The translations under genes and the position numbers were made by a program. The notes beneath the pieces were generated by a model, which did no database searches, was not told the origin of the DNA, and saw nothing but the letters and a program-made list of their open reading frames with translations. Source: Drosophila persimilis (Eukaryota; Arthropoda; Insecta; Diptera; Drosophilidae). From it: a stretch of DNA of 64,000 nucleotides. The stretch lies in the NCBI RefSeq assembly GCF_003286085.1, contig NW_020825288.1, forward strand, positions 23,374,001-23,438,000, given 5' to 3'. Below, one piece after another: positions 1 through 11,831 of the stretch (the stretch's first letter is position 1; every line of letters begins with the position of its first letter).

Positions 1-1380
1 TCACACTTGATTGGAAAGTGAAGGCTGGAGTGACGATTATTCTCTTCTGTGATTCCCAACTGCTAATTGAGTTAACAGACATAAAACCAAACCGAACCAA
101 ACCAAACTATGGCGTGGAAAATGCCGAAATGAAAACCCTAAAAACATTTTGCTAATGGCTATAATGGCTCTCTGTGAGCCCAAATGGAGTTGAAAACAAA
201 TCGCCCATTTGCTCGGTCCGGTACAAAGAAGCAGGACAAAATGCAAACAGATGTAAATCCGAGCGTAAAACCCAAATCAACCAAAAAGTCTCGACTAAAG
301 GAAGATGCCAGGGATGTGAAAAGCACGGCATGAGGGCACAGTCCAGTCAGCGGGGGCGTTCCTGGCCATAGGTCAAGTATGGAGTGATCCCACTGAGGTC
401 TGAGGCTGTTTACGACACGAGGAAGGCGGCGGAAGTGGAACAGTTGGACGTGGGGCTCTATAAAGTGCCACAACGCGTGCCAAAAGGTGCAAGAATACAT
501 CACAGCGGAAGTGGCTATGGCACCAGCTGGTTTTCCTACCAGTTCCACGTATCGCAGCGTACTTTTCCCATTCACAATTATGCAATCAAAGTTTTCTGAA
601 TGTAACCGTAGTCTACACTGTATGTACATAGGGGTCACAATAACCACGTGGTCGCAGCATGATCTAATACTGTGCAAATTTTTCGCAGCTTTCCTTTTTC
701 CTCTGTAGCCCTTTGTGCGCCGCAGCTGTGATGGCTGGCCTGCTCTCGCGCACTCACACTCACACTCCATTCTTAAACTGCGCTCTCTCTGTCTCTCTCT
801 CTCTCTGACAGTTACCGTTGTGCGCTGTCATCATTTCTCATCGCTGGCATCGCTCTCCGCCGTTGTGCCGTTGTTTCCTTGTAATTTGTCACCGCTGGGA
901 GCCCATTTCTGCGGCGTAATTTGTTTGCAACTCATTTCGGGACTCATTTCCCTGCCCTGCCTTTCCGCCGTTCGTGTTTGGTGGTTTGGCGCCTTTGTTT
1001 TGGTCAATGGTCTTGATGCATTTAATTAAAATTATTACGAGTATTGTCTGTAGGTGGAGTGGGTGTGGAGCTTGGGAAAAGGGTTTGGAGATTGTGAGAG
1101 GTATCCAAGTGTTATTGATGATATTTTTCATTCATGTTTTATCAGTAAATTCAGGAACCTTCGGATGTCTACTATTCCCTTAGTCTTACAACCGAGTACG
1201 TATTTGGTTAGATGATCTTTGATATCCAGACCAAGTAGTCTTCGATTTACTTTTTATCAAGTAAATCCAATCCCATCCAAACTCATTCTACAACCAGACA
1301 GCATACAGTCAACATCAAACAAATTAAACTGAAAAACGATGAACATAAAAACATAAAAACAACAAATTCTGTTTACAAAA
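1..1380. other. Intergenic DNA, no gene recognised
   Basis: No coding region could be supported here. The stretch holds a CT-rich run at about 780-808, which reads as GAGA on the other strand, and a CACGTG palindrome near 647-652. The last 100 bases before 1381 are A-rich and could be the 5' leader of the gene that starts there. All open frames in this stretch are short and lack family resemblance. Confidence 0.5.
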
Positions 1381-1800
1381 ATGCTTAAAGAAGATATTTG
1401 GAAACGTTCAAAGCCCATTGTCGCCAAGGATCACATCGGAGCGATTCTGCCAGCGACTGTCCGGCCGGATCCCATTCCCGAGAACTGCGACGACGAGCGT
1501 CCGTGCATGGGCTACATCCTCGGATGGGAGTACGGCCGCAAATGGCTGGAGCGTCGGGACTACATCAAGCGTCACCAGGCGGTGATAAAATCCATGGTCC
1601 TGATAGTACCGGACTTCGCCTGGTGGGTGAACCAGCGCCGTCCCCTCTACGCGCGCAAGCAGCGCTTCCATTCCAAGCCCAAGGCGAAGTCCGGACAGTG
1701 GCAACCGATGACCGCCTTTGCAGAGGGCAAGCAGCGTCGTGAGGCCCAGGAACGCCGTATTCGGGAGTACCGCGATAAGTCTAACATTAAAAGCCCGTAG
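1381..1800 (+). CDS. Small basic intronless protein, 139 residues, unknown function
   Basis: A single open exon starting at an ATG in A-rich context and ending in TAG encodes 139 residues. Its codon use is rich in G/C third positions, unlike the surrounding AT-rich DNA, which supports real coding. The product is basic and rich in Trp and Arg: a central segment reads PDFAWWVNQRRPLYARKQ (about residues 79-96) and the C-terminal third is a charged, probably helical stretch rich in Arg, Glu and Gln. I see no signal peptide, membrane segment or known domain. An intronless small basic gene in Drosophila is often expressed in testis, but that is inference only. I do not recognise the family and assign no function. 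Confidence 0.72.
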   Translation: MLKEDIWKRSKPIVAKDHIGAILPATVRPDPIPENCDDERPCMGYILGWEYGRKWLERRDYIKRHQAVIKSMVLIVPDFAWWVNQRRPLYARKQRFHSKPKAKSGQWQPMTAFAEGKQRREAQERRIREYRDKSNIKSP

Positions 1801-4800
1801 CGGGACATTTTCAAGGATCTATTGCGGATCCACAGTAAAACACAGCACACTTAAAGGGCACACCAGAACACGGAAACGAATGTAACAACACTAGTGACAA
1901 AAGCCAACCATAAATTTTCACATATTACATTATTTGTGTGGAGAACAGTCTTTTCGAGAAACTCATATTGTATGTCCCAATGGCTTTACACGAATAATCA
2001 ATCCATTAAATACTGATGCATAGTGTTAAAAACGATTAAAATGTTCGTTTCTCTAAAAGAACCTCAGAGAAAACTCTACAGCTCCACAGGTCTACAGGTT
2101 TGCAAATATCAAAACTTTTGCGGCTATCAATGGAACTAGAAACGCATTAGGACCCAATGAACTGAAACTAATGGCAAATAACAATATTCCCTCACTCACT
2201 CAATTTTCAGCTATATTACTATTCTTTTATTGTTGGTTTTTGCAGAACTCTCCGTAGCAGAAGGTCGAGAAGGAGGAGGCCCGTTCTCAAAACAAACAAA
2301 AGCGCAGCATCCGAGAAAACCTTCGCCTCGGACCTCTGACGGCGTTTACGCATTTGTTTGTTTAATTGTTGATTCCCTCGTTGAAATGTCAGCCGAATGG
2401 AACAATGGATCCACTGCCAGGTCATACTACATAAGAACTATATGTACATATGTATGTATATGCAATCACCATCATCATCAGCATCGTTGACGTTTCTTTT
2501 TTAATCGTACGCAGGGACCGGGTAAGTGAACAATTGGCCTGGCCCCGACCCAAGGCCTGTGGAGGATGGCTGTACGTACATCCCATATATAGCTGTTTTT
2601 TCTCTCTTGTTGATTTGCATTTCCGCTTCATTAACTTGGGCACACATCAAACTATATAGATCAACTATATTATGTGGTATGTATTATGCGGTTGGCTTTT
2701 TCATGCTTCTATTATATTGCACTTTTGGCGCGTAAAACACGTACATCTAGTACAGATGTACACAATATTTAAGGGGCGTTATACTTTTAAGCCCTCTAAA
2801 AATTGCTCAGTTCCTCGAAGCTCGTCTTTTTTACATCCTTTTGTTATTCCGTTTTGTTTTATATTTTCGGTTATAATATTTAGGGGTTTCTTTTTGTTTG
2901 CCTACAAACTTTTACCTTTTTGTGGGCCCGCTTGATTTTCTTTATTTTTCAATTAAACAAAAACTCATTAGTGTTGATTTGTTATTCAGACCCTTTTTTC
3001 TTGGATGATTTATGGCATTTAAAAAGAGTTTGGTAAGAGTTTTTCCTCCTTACCAGATCGTTCCTTACTTTTCGTAGCTTTTCGAACTTCTCGAGAAGAG
3101 AAGAAGAGTCCGTTTCTTATTCTTGAATTCCTTTGCGGTCACGTCCATTACTTGTAGAGTATGGAATTATCCTATATCTTAAGAATGACTACGAAATCTT
3201 AAACTTTTGTATATTCCTAAAACTTTTACATTCAATCATAAGTAATTACTTTTTCCTTTCAACTTTGATTACACTTTTGACTCCAAGCCATTTCTTTAAT
3301 ATAAACTTTGGAGACTTTCTCCTCCAATTAACGTAAATTGCCCAACCAATTTTACCATTATTTATGACTTTTCTGTACAACTACCGCGCAATTATCATTA
3401 ATAATCATATGGGTTTTTTCTTCACTTATTCTAATCCATTAATTTTGCGCTCATTTCCCCTTGATTTTCAGCCGCACCTCTGACAGTCTCTTTCCATCTC
3501 TCTCTGGCCATTATCAACAACATATATATTTTTCCCCACAATTTATGCCACGAAGAACATTTTCCAGCAACAACAGAAAGCAATGGGGAAATGGGAAAAT
3601 GCTTCACACTGTGCTGCAGTTTTCCGCGCATAAATTAATGGAAACGAACGACGATGATCATCATGGGGTCTCAGGAGGGAAGGACGGTGCAAAGTGGAGT
3701 GGTTCTGACGGAAAGAAAGGGCTGGGAAATGTATGATTAAACATTAAACAAGTGGCATGAAAATGGAAAAAACCACTGCGAAACTTCTGCAAGGTGCTCC
3801 AATGAAATGTGGGAGAAAATCAACACGATCCGGTGGGGGTCAGGTCAGTTCAGAGGTGCAGACAGAAGTATGATGTGTCTCTGGAACGATAGCTTGATTA
3901 AAGTAGATTTGAAAAGTGCAGAGAATATATGAATATAATTCAGAAATTAATATATCTTCATTAGTTGTAATTAGAGCCCACATTTCACCTCCACATTTCA
4001 TCGGAACTTTATAAAAATTGAATGGTTTGGTGGATTATATATATATGTCTATGTTTATTCTACATCACTTCAATGTAATATCTCAGGAATTGTGAATAGC
4101 ATTGAAGATATCTTAGTTTTCCGTTCTCATAAACGTTCTTAAATGCTCTTGGAGACGAAGAATGTGTCCTTTCAAGGCATTAAAGGTTTCTCTTCCTTTT
4201 TTAAAGAATATACAAAAATCGGAGCGCGCTCTTTTGAGGTTAGCCATCACCGACCCGTTTTCCACGAAATAAATGACAAGCTAGAAATCAGAAAATGATG
4301 TCCCATCCATTTCTGTAGAATTTATTGAAAAATCAAACAGAAACGTATTTAATTTTGCGGTCGATGGGCCAATGGGGGAACCGCAAAAACTAATTAATTC
4401 GCCAAAACAACAAAACAACGACCGGGAGTAAGAACAAAATGGCCGCCAACAGAAGCGGAAATGAGCTTTGTGTGCATGTGTATGCATGTGTGCGACCGCA
4501 AAACAGATGCTGATTATGAAGATAATTAATATGGCTAATTAAACTGGCGAATGCGATGCAGAAATTGCATTTGCCAGGCAGCACACAAAACGGGCAGGGA
4601 ACGGGGTACAGGGAAAAGCAGAAAAACAAGCGAAATTTCAACGGCTCCTGCCACATAAAAGCCAATTAATTATTTTTATGGCTACTCCCAGAGCCCACAG
4701 GGCCCCCAGAGCCAAACTCCAACTTCGAGTCCGCCAACGGAAGCCAAGAGTCCGTCGTCTTTTCGCTCTGAACTCGGGGATAATAAAAAATTATGGCCAA

Positions 4801-6170
4801 CGATTTGGCTCACTCGAAACGAAGCAAAACCAAAAAAAAAACAAAAAACAAAAAACAACAAAAACAAGCACTGTGAGCCACTGACCAGGCCAAGTCCGCC
4901 CCGTCCGCCTCTCTTTGCGCTCTTTATACATATATATTTATATACACTTTATCCTGCATACTAAATCCTCGAAAATAAAAGTAAGAGCCGGAGCCGGAGC
5001 CACAGCCATGCAAGGGCCAAAAAGATGGCGCCTTGCTGTGTACAAAATTGATCAGTGGATTCCCTGCCGTTTGAACTATGACGCGATATGTCATCATATT
5101 TTCTCGTTGCAGTTGAAGGGACCTTCCTTATGGTGGGTATCCTCGAGGGGGCAGAGTGGGGGGTAGGTTCTGGTGGCAGAACCATCTTCTGCTTGTGGTT
5201 TTTGCCATGCATATTTCTCACTTTGTCAAACCTTTCGTGCAGTGCGCAAGGCCGCAATGAGATTGGATAGCCCCCACAGGCCCTCTTTGGAAGCACCTCC
5301 GATTCCTCCTGTACCAGTACCGTACCCCTTCCCCCTACTCCCTTTTAGTCAGCTTGTATTTAGCATTTGGCTTGAAAAACATTTATTGCCTGGGCTACCG
5401 CAAAATCAATTTGGGCTCTTTGTTTCCGATTTTCGCTTGGAGATCGGAGGCTCGGAGGCGCCCCAAAACTCGTCTTGCCTCTGGCCAATCCCCTCTGCTG
5501 TGCTTATGGCCATTTCTCCGCTCCGTTTTATTGGCCAAGGCAATGCGCCTGAGTAATGGCCGCCGCCCCTCTGGGGCTCCCGTCACACTCGATGTCGCTT
5601 TTGGGCCACTTTGGTTACAGCTCTGACTCGTTTTTATTGCAATTTCTGTTCTACTCCCCTTATTTTATTTCTTTAGGGGAATATACATATGTGTTTTCTG
5701 GTGGGTTTTGAATGAAAGAGAATTCCCAAAATAATATACAACAAGCATCTAAGAATCACCTTCCAAATTCCACCATTACAACTGCCAGAAATTCCCATTG
5801 TCCATACTCGTACCAGAGTTCATTAAAAACTCCATTACCCGAAGAGGCTGCACACACAGCAAATCAATTTTGATTTACTTCGAGCAAAAGACCGACCGAC
5901 AGACAGAGAGAGAGACAGACAGAGAAAATATATATTAATATGTTGCCCCCATAGCGGTCAGCCCTCGAAATGGGGCATGTTTTGTGGGGGGCTGATAGCA
6001 GGGTTGCCAGAGCTGGCCATCGAAGAACCGTTCCATCATTCGGAGGAGTGCTGATGATGGAAAGTGTCCCACTGTGCGTGCACAAAAAGCAACAACCAAA
6101 ATAGGAAAGAAAATAGAAAGAGAAGAGGAGCACCACAATGGACTAGATAGAATGCCACAGAAAATGGACT

Positions 6171-6196
6171 GGACTGGAGTGGAGTGGAGTGGAGTG
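6171..6196. repeat. GGAGT-type short tandem repeat
   Basis: Five-base units of the GGAGT type are repeated about five times, with related GGACT units just before. This is a simple microsatellite; no gene overlaps it. Confidence 0.8.
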
Positions 6197-6452
6197 GTGT
6201 GCAGTGGTTCGGAGTGCCACAGAGGATATTCGAAGACCGAGTGAGCCGCAACAACAATAAACGCTAATAATGCTTAATCAATGTTACACATTACAACAAT
6301 AAAACACAAGAAACACGCAAGAAAAAACGAAGGGCCCTACGAAAATCGAAAGAAACCCAGAGTTCAGCTTCATTTGTGCCATGATTTATGGCTTTTTCAT
6401 TACCGAAAAAAAGAGCGCACCTCTTCACACCTGTGGAAAAAATGTTGAGGCC

Positions 6453-6473
6453 GAAATGAAATGAAATGAAATG
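6453..6473. repeat. ATGAA pentanucleotide microsatellite
   Basis: Four perfect tandem copies of a five-base ATGAA unit lie in noncoding DNA. Confidence 0.8.
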
Positions 6474-9089
6474 TAATTGAAAATCAACTAAATCGATTTT
6501 CAAGAGAGAGAAACAAATTGTTGAAAACAATGCGCGGAATTTGTTGCGTACAAATCTGTTATTGTTGTATTTCATTTCGCTTCATTTGCGTTGCGCATTT
6601 CAATAATCATTTATTTTGTGGCATCACGTTGATTATAAACACTGGCCGGCGAGGAGTTCATAAATTTCCAAAATGAGCTTCATTACGGACAGAGCAGATA
6701 TTGTTGGGTTAGAAAATTTCCAATTTATTCTCAGAAGAATAGAAGGAGATCCTTGACGGTCCTTAATCGCAAAATATATATGCAAAACTTCGCTCAATAC
6801 TGGACTAAGAGCATTAGACTGACTTTACTGTAAAGAGAGAGAGATAGCATGGGTGACAAGACGCTTAAATACTGTTCGTACCCGTCCACGGACACGTCTC
6901 CAGGCTATAAGTCCGAGAACTGAGGTACTATATGTGCAAAAATTATGTTTTCCAACAGGCACACAGTCAGGCAGAAATCAAAATTGTATTTGAAAAACTA
7001 TCGAAATTCGAAATTCACTGGAAAGCCAAGCTGGCTCATATATTTCTCTCGCTCTCTCTGCATGCGTTTCCCATAAGAGGCTATCTCCGTTTTTGCAGTT
7101 AGTCAGTTAGTCAGCCAGTGCTGAATAACAGAAGCAGTATTGAATAATCAATCCATCGAAATTTCAATAAAATTAAAAACCTACAACGTAATTTTAAGAA
7201 ATCTAATGAATCCTTCACTCTCTTGCGTTAATTGTATTCCCAATTTTATAGAAATACCATTTCTAATCTTCAAATCAAAGAAAAAGCCCCAGTCCGCTGT
7301 CACATCGATAAACTAACGAGCGTGCAATTATTTTTTGAAAGAAAATTTGGAGGGACTTCTTTGTTTGCGCATTCATTGTGTGCCTCCACCCAGCGGCAGC
7401 TGCGTGCCTCCCAAGAACCCAATCTGGCACATCTCAAAGCTTTTCATCGCCATGCCACATGTCAATCCACAACTCCGCTCCTCGACACTCGGCACACACT
7501 TGGAGCGGAGTCGGCGAGGAATCACTGAGGTTATGGGCGGATGTGGCCTGTGGATGTGGTTATATGCGGTGCGGTGTTATCGAGAAGTGCGCCCAGCACG
7601 AGTTAAAATTTAATTTAGTGAAAATAATTTGCTTAGTCGTGCTGCAAAATTGCATAATTGTCAATGGTTTCGGCCACTCGGCAGAGTTCTCTCTCGCACT
7701 CTTGTTCTCATTTGCCGAACTCTTCTAATGAGGCGGCCACAGCGCCATTTTGTGGCACAAACACATTTGCATATTGGAAAATTATAGCCCTCTGCTCAAA
7801 GGCCGACGCCTGCCCCGACGCTGGCTTCTGCTTCTGGCTTTTGTTAGCGGTGCGGTTGCGCAGAGGGCCAAAGTCGATGCTGAAGCCAGAGCCAGAGACG
7901 GAGCGCGTGGTGGCCTGGTGAGGCGCAATGGGGGGGCGGTCGCTGTCGACGACGAAGTGACCTCCAGCCGCGTCCCAGTGGCGAGGACTTGACTCTTAAC
8001 TGGCAGTCAGCAGTGAGGCAGGCAGGCATTCAGGCGCAGGCAGGCAGTCAGTGAGAATCGAGTGCACGAAAATATGCAAGCAATGCAATGCTCCTACTCC
8101 TCTTTCTGGCCTCATGATGAGCTGTAAAACACGCGTTTTCATAATGTTATTAAACGGAGGAAGAGGTAGTGGAGGAGGGGGAGGAGGAGTAGGAAGAGGG
8201 AGCGGCAACCAACGGCCATTTGACATGCCAAAAAACACTTCTGTCACAGCAGCAGGAGAAGCAGCAGCAGTCGCAGCAGTTGCCCAGTGGAGAGTAGTAT
8301 CCAGTGTCCCTAGGGGGTGGCCAGACCACAAAAGCGTGCCATACCCGATCCCACCTCTTTCTCGTCGCGATCTTCGGCCGCCTCTTGGCAGCCATGCGAC
8401 AGGAAACAGCGCAAGCGCCGCCGGACCGACCGGATTGGGTTCGTAAATTGAGCGCCGCATGCGTCTGGGCAATTATTTTGCCATAATAAACTTGATACGG
8501 AGCGATGCTCTTATCTATGTATGATTTCAGATTATCGCAGCAGTGCCGAACCGAACAGTAGCTTTTTAGCTTATTTAATTTCAAATTTAAGCTTATTTTT
8601 ATTACCAAGCCGATGGAGCGGCAAGAGTCAAAGTGGCTGTAAAATGAACAGGAAATAATTTGAAAAGTTTAGTACGCAATGAAGATTTTAATATGATAGT
8701 TATAAGCTTTGAATGTTTAAAAAATTCTTTTTATTTTATTTATTTTATAATAAAGTATATTCATTAGTATTAACAACTTTAATATTCTTATTTTTCAAAT
8801 TCAAATTTTGTGCTGCAGTGCTACCAGTCCAAGAGGAAAAGATCAATCACTCCCGTATCTTTACTCATTTAGGTTTTATTACGTTTTCTACCCTTACCTC
8901 AATGAAGCCCTTTGATGTTATTTTTAAAGAAATTCCTCTCCATATAATTTTTAAAACTATTTTTAAAATTTGTATTGCTTCCATTTCAAATTTGTGCCGT
9001 AATGCTGCCAGACCAAAAGAAAAAGATCAAGCCCTTGTAGTGCGGACAGTCTGGCAGCACAATGTAAAAGTTTGCCCCCTATACTGGGG

Positions 9090-9350
9090 GACGGTATATT
9101 TTGGTATATCGGTATATAATGGTGTATTTGATCAATTTCATCAATCTATTCAATTTCCAATAAAAGCAAGTGTTTAAAATAAGCCAGTCAAGTAGAAAAT
9201 CGATTCATTAATCGGATAAAGTTAGGTGGGCACGGCTGAGAGATCTATCTAGCTAGAAATATTTAACGGAATATCAAAAACGAAGAATATGTATAATAGA
9301 AATTGAATTTTTCAGTATATTTACGGTATATTTATAAAATGAGACGGTAG
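9090..9350 (+). repeat. Dispersed promoter-motif repeat, copy A
   Basis: This copy begins with a GGTATATT array, passes through a conserved middle with the words AATAAAAGCAAG, GCCAGTCAAGTAGAAAAT, TCATTAATCGGATAAA and ACGGAATATCAAAAACGA, and ends with CAGTATATTTACGGTATATT followed by a GAGACGGTA word. The same ordered words recur at 21630-21752, 22040-22275 and 22300-22530 and, inverted, at 57670-58130. The GGTATATTT-type words match the core-promoter motif KTYRGTATWTTT described in Drosophila (Ohler motif 6). No terminal inverted repeats are obvious, so whether it is a short mobile element is inference. Confidence 0.75.
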
Positions 9351-9351
9351 T

Positions 9352-9504
9352 TTATTTAACTCTTGCCGCTGTTCCTAACTTGAAGAAAATTAGCTTATTC
9401 AGTTCTGTGGCACTAGCTTCTGCTTCAAATTCGTACGAAATGGTCGTACCAATTATTTGGCACTTCGCAGTAAAAACTGCATTTTCCAACTCTTCGCACG
9501 CCAT
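9352..9504 (-). pseudogene. Truncated minus-strand ORF (50 residues) with an upstream DRE-like site
   Basis: An ATG-initiated frame of 50 residues begins MACEELENAVFTAKC and stops two bases from repeat copy A, just after GTAARVK. Its base composition and residue mix look like real coding sequence, unlike the AT-rich flanks. About 215 bp upstream on the same strand lies a perfect DRE (TATCGATA, 9715-9722), a common housekeeping promoter element. The simplest reading is the first coding segment of a gene cut off by the repeat. A short functional peptide, or one exon of a spliced gene, cannot be excluded. I do not recognise the family. Confidence 0.45.
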
Positions 9505-9714
9505 ACGTGTATATTAAATTAAAAAACTAGTAATATCCTTTCATTGACAATAAAATTTTACCTTGTGCAGAGAATTCTATTGATCTTGGTTCTTAGTTTC
9601 ATGGAGTTCCTTAGTTTTGTCTTCACCAGATTAACCTAGCTTAATACCCGCTCAATTTCCGCGATTGGCAACGGCAATGATAGCATCTAATTGGCAATCG
9701 GTATCCGATATCGG

Positions 9715-9722
9715 TATCGATA
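9715..9722. promoter_or_regulatory. DRE (DNA replication-related element) TATCGATA
   Basis: A perfect palindromic DRE is preceded by related TATCGGTATC words. In flies the DREF factor binds this element at housekeeping promoters. It lies upstream of the truncated minus-strand ORF that starts at 9504. Confidence 0.5.
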
Positions 9723-9849
9723 AACACCTTCACCAACAAGTGCTATAATTTTCATATTAAAATCAGTAAATGAGGGAAATATTTCCCAAAAAGAAGAAAT
9801 AAAAAAAATTTCAGTGAAAAATATGTTCACAAAACATATCAAAGTTGAA

Positions 9850-10770
9850 GAAACTTGTAAATAAACTAAATTTTACAGAAATTGTGCACTCATTTTTGAT
9901 GATATGATCATCAAACCAAAAATCGAATATATGTCCAGCGTTGACTGAGACATTGGTTACGTAGACCGGGGATATGGTATAAAATACTCCCAAACAACTG
10001 GAATGTTGACATTTGTTATGTTATTTTAAGTCAATTTTTGTTAACTAAAACGCAACAAACCATTACGCCCAAGCCATTGATCTGGCAGTCAAGTGCTGCA
10101 CTACAGCCGGCTTAAATATCCGTGCTATAGTTTGCAATCAGGCAAGGGTAAATACAAAGGCTTTTGAAACATTAGACAAGTAAAGATTGCTGAATCCGAT
10201 TGCGTACATCTGTTCAAGAGTGCTAGAAACAACATGGTATAATTGCACCATTATAATTACAAAGCGACATGGAAAGTAATTGAAAAATTTCATGAAGTTT
10301 GTCACCTAAGTTAAAGGAAAATCATATCAATCCACAGGGATATGATAACATGAAAACCAATTTGGCCGTTAATATATTTTCGAATACGGTCGTCACAGGA
10401 ATTAAAATGGCTGATCGTGGACAAAGACAAAGATGCAGCCATCGCTACATCAACGTTTTTAAAAAGTATGAACGATGGTTTTGATGCATTGAACAATACA
10501 TATTGTACAATTATAACATATTATACAATTGCATAAATGAATTCGTTGTTATTTGGGAAAGATTAAATTCGGCCTGGAAAGGCTGAATCAGAGATCAAAG
10601 ATATTGATCAAGTAAATATCAGGGGTTTCAATCAAGATTCCCTGGAAGAATATTTTGATAGTTTAAAGCGCAAAATTGGGTGTAAATATGGTGGCCCAAT
10701 AGCAGCTCAGTTGGGTCAGCACCTGCCTCTAGAAATACCTGAAAAGGTAAATTTAAAGGAGAACGGTGGA
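9850..10770 (+). mobile_element. Decayed P-element/THAP9-type transposase fossil
   Basis: Frame-shifted and stop-ridden pieces on the plus strand keep the order of motifs of P-superfamily transposases. Around 9889-10010 a segment reads FDDMIIKPKIEY, like the family's first catalytic Asp region (F-D-E-M). Around 10076-10150 is an AIVCNQ segment, like the C-D-Q motif. Around 10195-10245 is DCVHLFKSARNN. At 10299-10410 an uninterrupted piece holds PKLKENHINPQGYDNMK followed by LAVNIFSNTVVTGI. Around 10625-10720 is NQDSLEEYF followed by a Gly-Gly-Pro. Stops and shifts separate them, so it cannot be active. I could not define terminal repeats. Family assignment rests on recalled motif patterns, not an alignment. 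Confidence 0.65.
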
Positions 10771-11141
10771 AACCCAAAAACGTCAAGTTTGAATCGCCCA
10801 ATTAATATAATGGCGAAATTCGCTGCCGTGAGTGGGTCAAAAATAAAAAAGTAGAAATAAAGCGTAGAGAAGTGGAGGAACAAAGGAAAAGGAAATGGTT
10901 GAAGGAAGGGCATAGGGCTATAATGCCAAAAAAATAAAGTGCAATAGAAATGTTTAAATAGAAAATATTAAGAAAAAAAAAAACCTCAAAATTCACGCAT
11001 TTATAAGAATATGCCAATGGCTGCAGAAATGTAGGCTGTCCGGTTTACCATTGATCTTCCGAAACAGTTCAAATATGTATTATATGATCTTAAATTGTTA
11101 TTTCAAAACAACAATCACAAAATCGACTCACGTTCGTCGGT

Positions 11142-11200
11142 ATATTTACGGTATATTTTTAAAACGAGACGGTATATTCCGGTATATTTCTGAGGGTCGA
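11142..11200 (+). repeat. Dispersed promoter-motif repeat, 3' portion (copy A')
   Basis: Four GGTATATT-type words are arrayed in the order found at the 3' end of the other copies, ending in the CTGAGGGTCG word. The first 40 bases repeat, in the same orientation, the end of copy A at 9321-9350. The P-type transposase fossil lies between these two direct repeats. The array sits about 630 bp upstream of the start codon at 11832 and may be part of that gene's promoter. Confidence 0.65.
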
Positions 11201-11831
11201 TGTCGATAGCCCACAGCTGCTTCTGATGAATGAACGTGTGCGGTAGTAAAAGCGTAAAACAGAGCAAAAAACGGAATTCGCAAAACCGTTTTCTTGTTGC
11301 CCCGCAGACATAATTTAATAAACAATTAAATGGTCTCCAATATTAGAGAATTATTTTCTGTTGGTGATAGCTGCCTGTAGAGACAATTTAAGGGGCTTCC
11401 TGGACCGGCGACACACAATGGAAATGGATGGGTGAAATAAAGGCAGCAAGCGAGTAGTGTAGTTGTAGCAGGAGTGTGTGTTCGTGTGCGTGTGAGGTGG
11501 TAGTGCGTGTGTAGTACGAACGAGCGTGTGTAAGGTAAACGCAAAACGGTGAAGCGAACCAGGGGAGGCAGCAAACACGCAAAAGAAGTCCCAAATTGTG
11601 AAAAAGAAAACAAAAAGAGAACTAATTTTGTGTTGGGGAGAAAAAAGACAAATGTAAAGTGAAGATGGAAAATGTGTGGTAAATGAGATAAGCGATTGCA
11701 GCCCCACCGCTAGAGCCGGGCATGTTAGTGCTACTGGTCCGAGGAGCAGAGGCAGAGCAGCATCCATCCAGAGCCACAGTCCTCCTGCCCTTTCCCCTGC
11801 CACAGCCCCAGGCCCAGCACGCACAGCAGTA
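11201..11831 (+). other. Probable promoter and 5' leader of the 11832 gene
   Basis: No gene of its own. The stretch is rich in short A-rich runs and GTGTGT/GTGCG words and leads without a clear acceptor site into the start codon at 11832. An in-frame segment upstream of the ATG (from about 11676) is open but has no ATG. It looks like leader sequence, although N-terminal extension from a non-AUG codon cannot be excluded. Confidence 0.4.

Larger units (their letters stand above)
1801..9089. other. Long gene-free stretch
   Basis: About 7.3 kb with no supportable gene on either strand. It contains short-period repeats (GGAGT units near 6171-6196, ATGAA units at 6453-6473, GCAG-type runs at 7990-8050, a purine run at 8155-8205) and AT-rich filler. 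A divergent duplication links about 8800-8850 with about 8985-9035: both carry a CAAATTT(T)GTGC word followed by a similar stretch of about 40 bases. The apparent frame across 8713-9177 runs through this duplication and into a dispersed repeat, so it is not taken as a gene. It could be intergenic or part of a large intron. Confidence 0.4.

Noticed and set aside
8713..9177. 154-codon frame on the plus strand
   Set aside because: It crosses a divergent duplication and enters repeat copy A; composition is AT-driven, with many Phe, Leu and Ile.
11676..11831. In-frame N-terminal extension of the 11832 gene
   Set aside because: It has no ATG; two ATGs in tandem at 11832 are the natural start.
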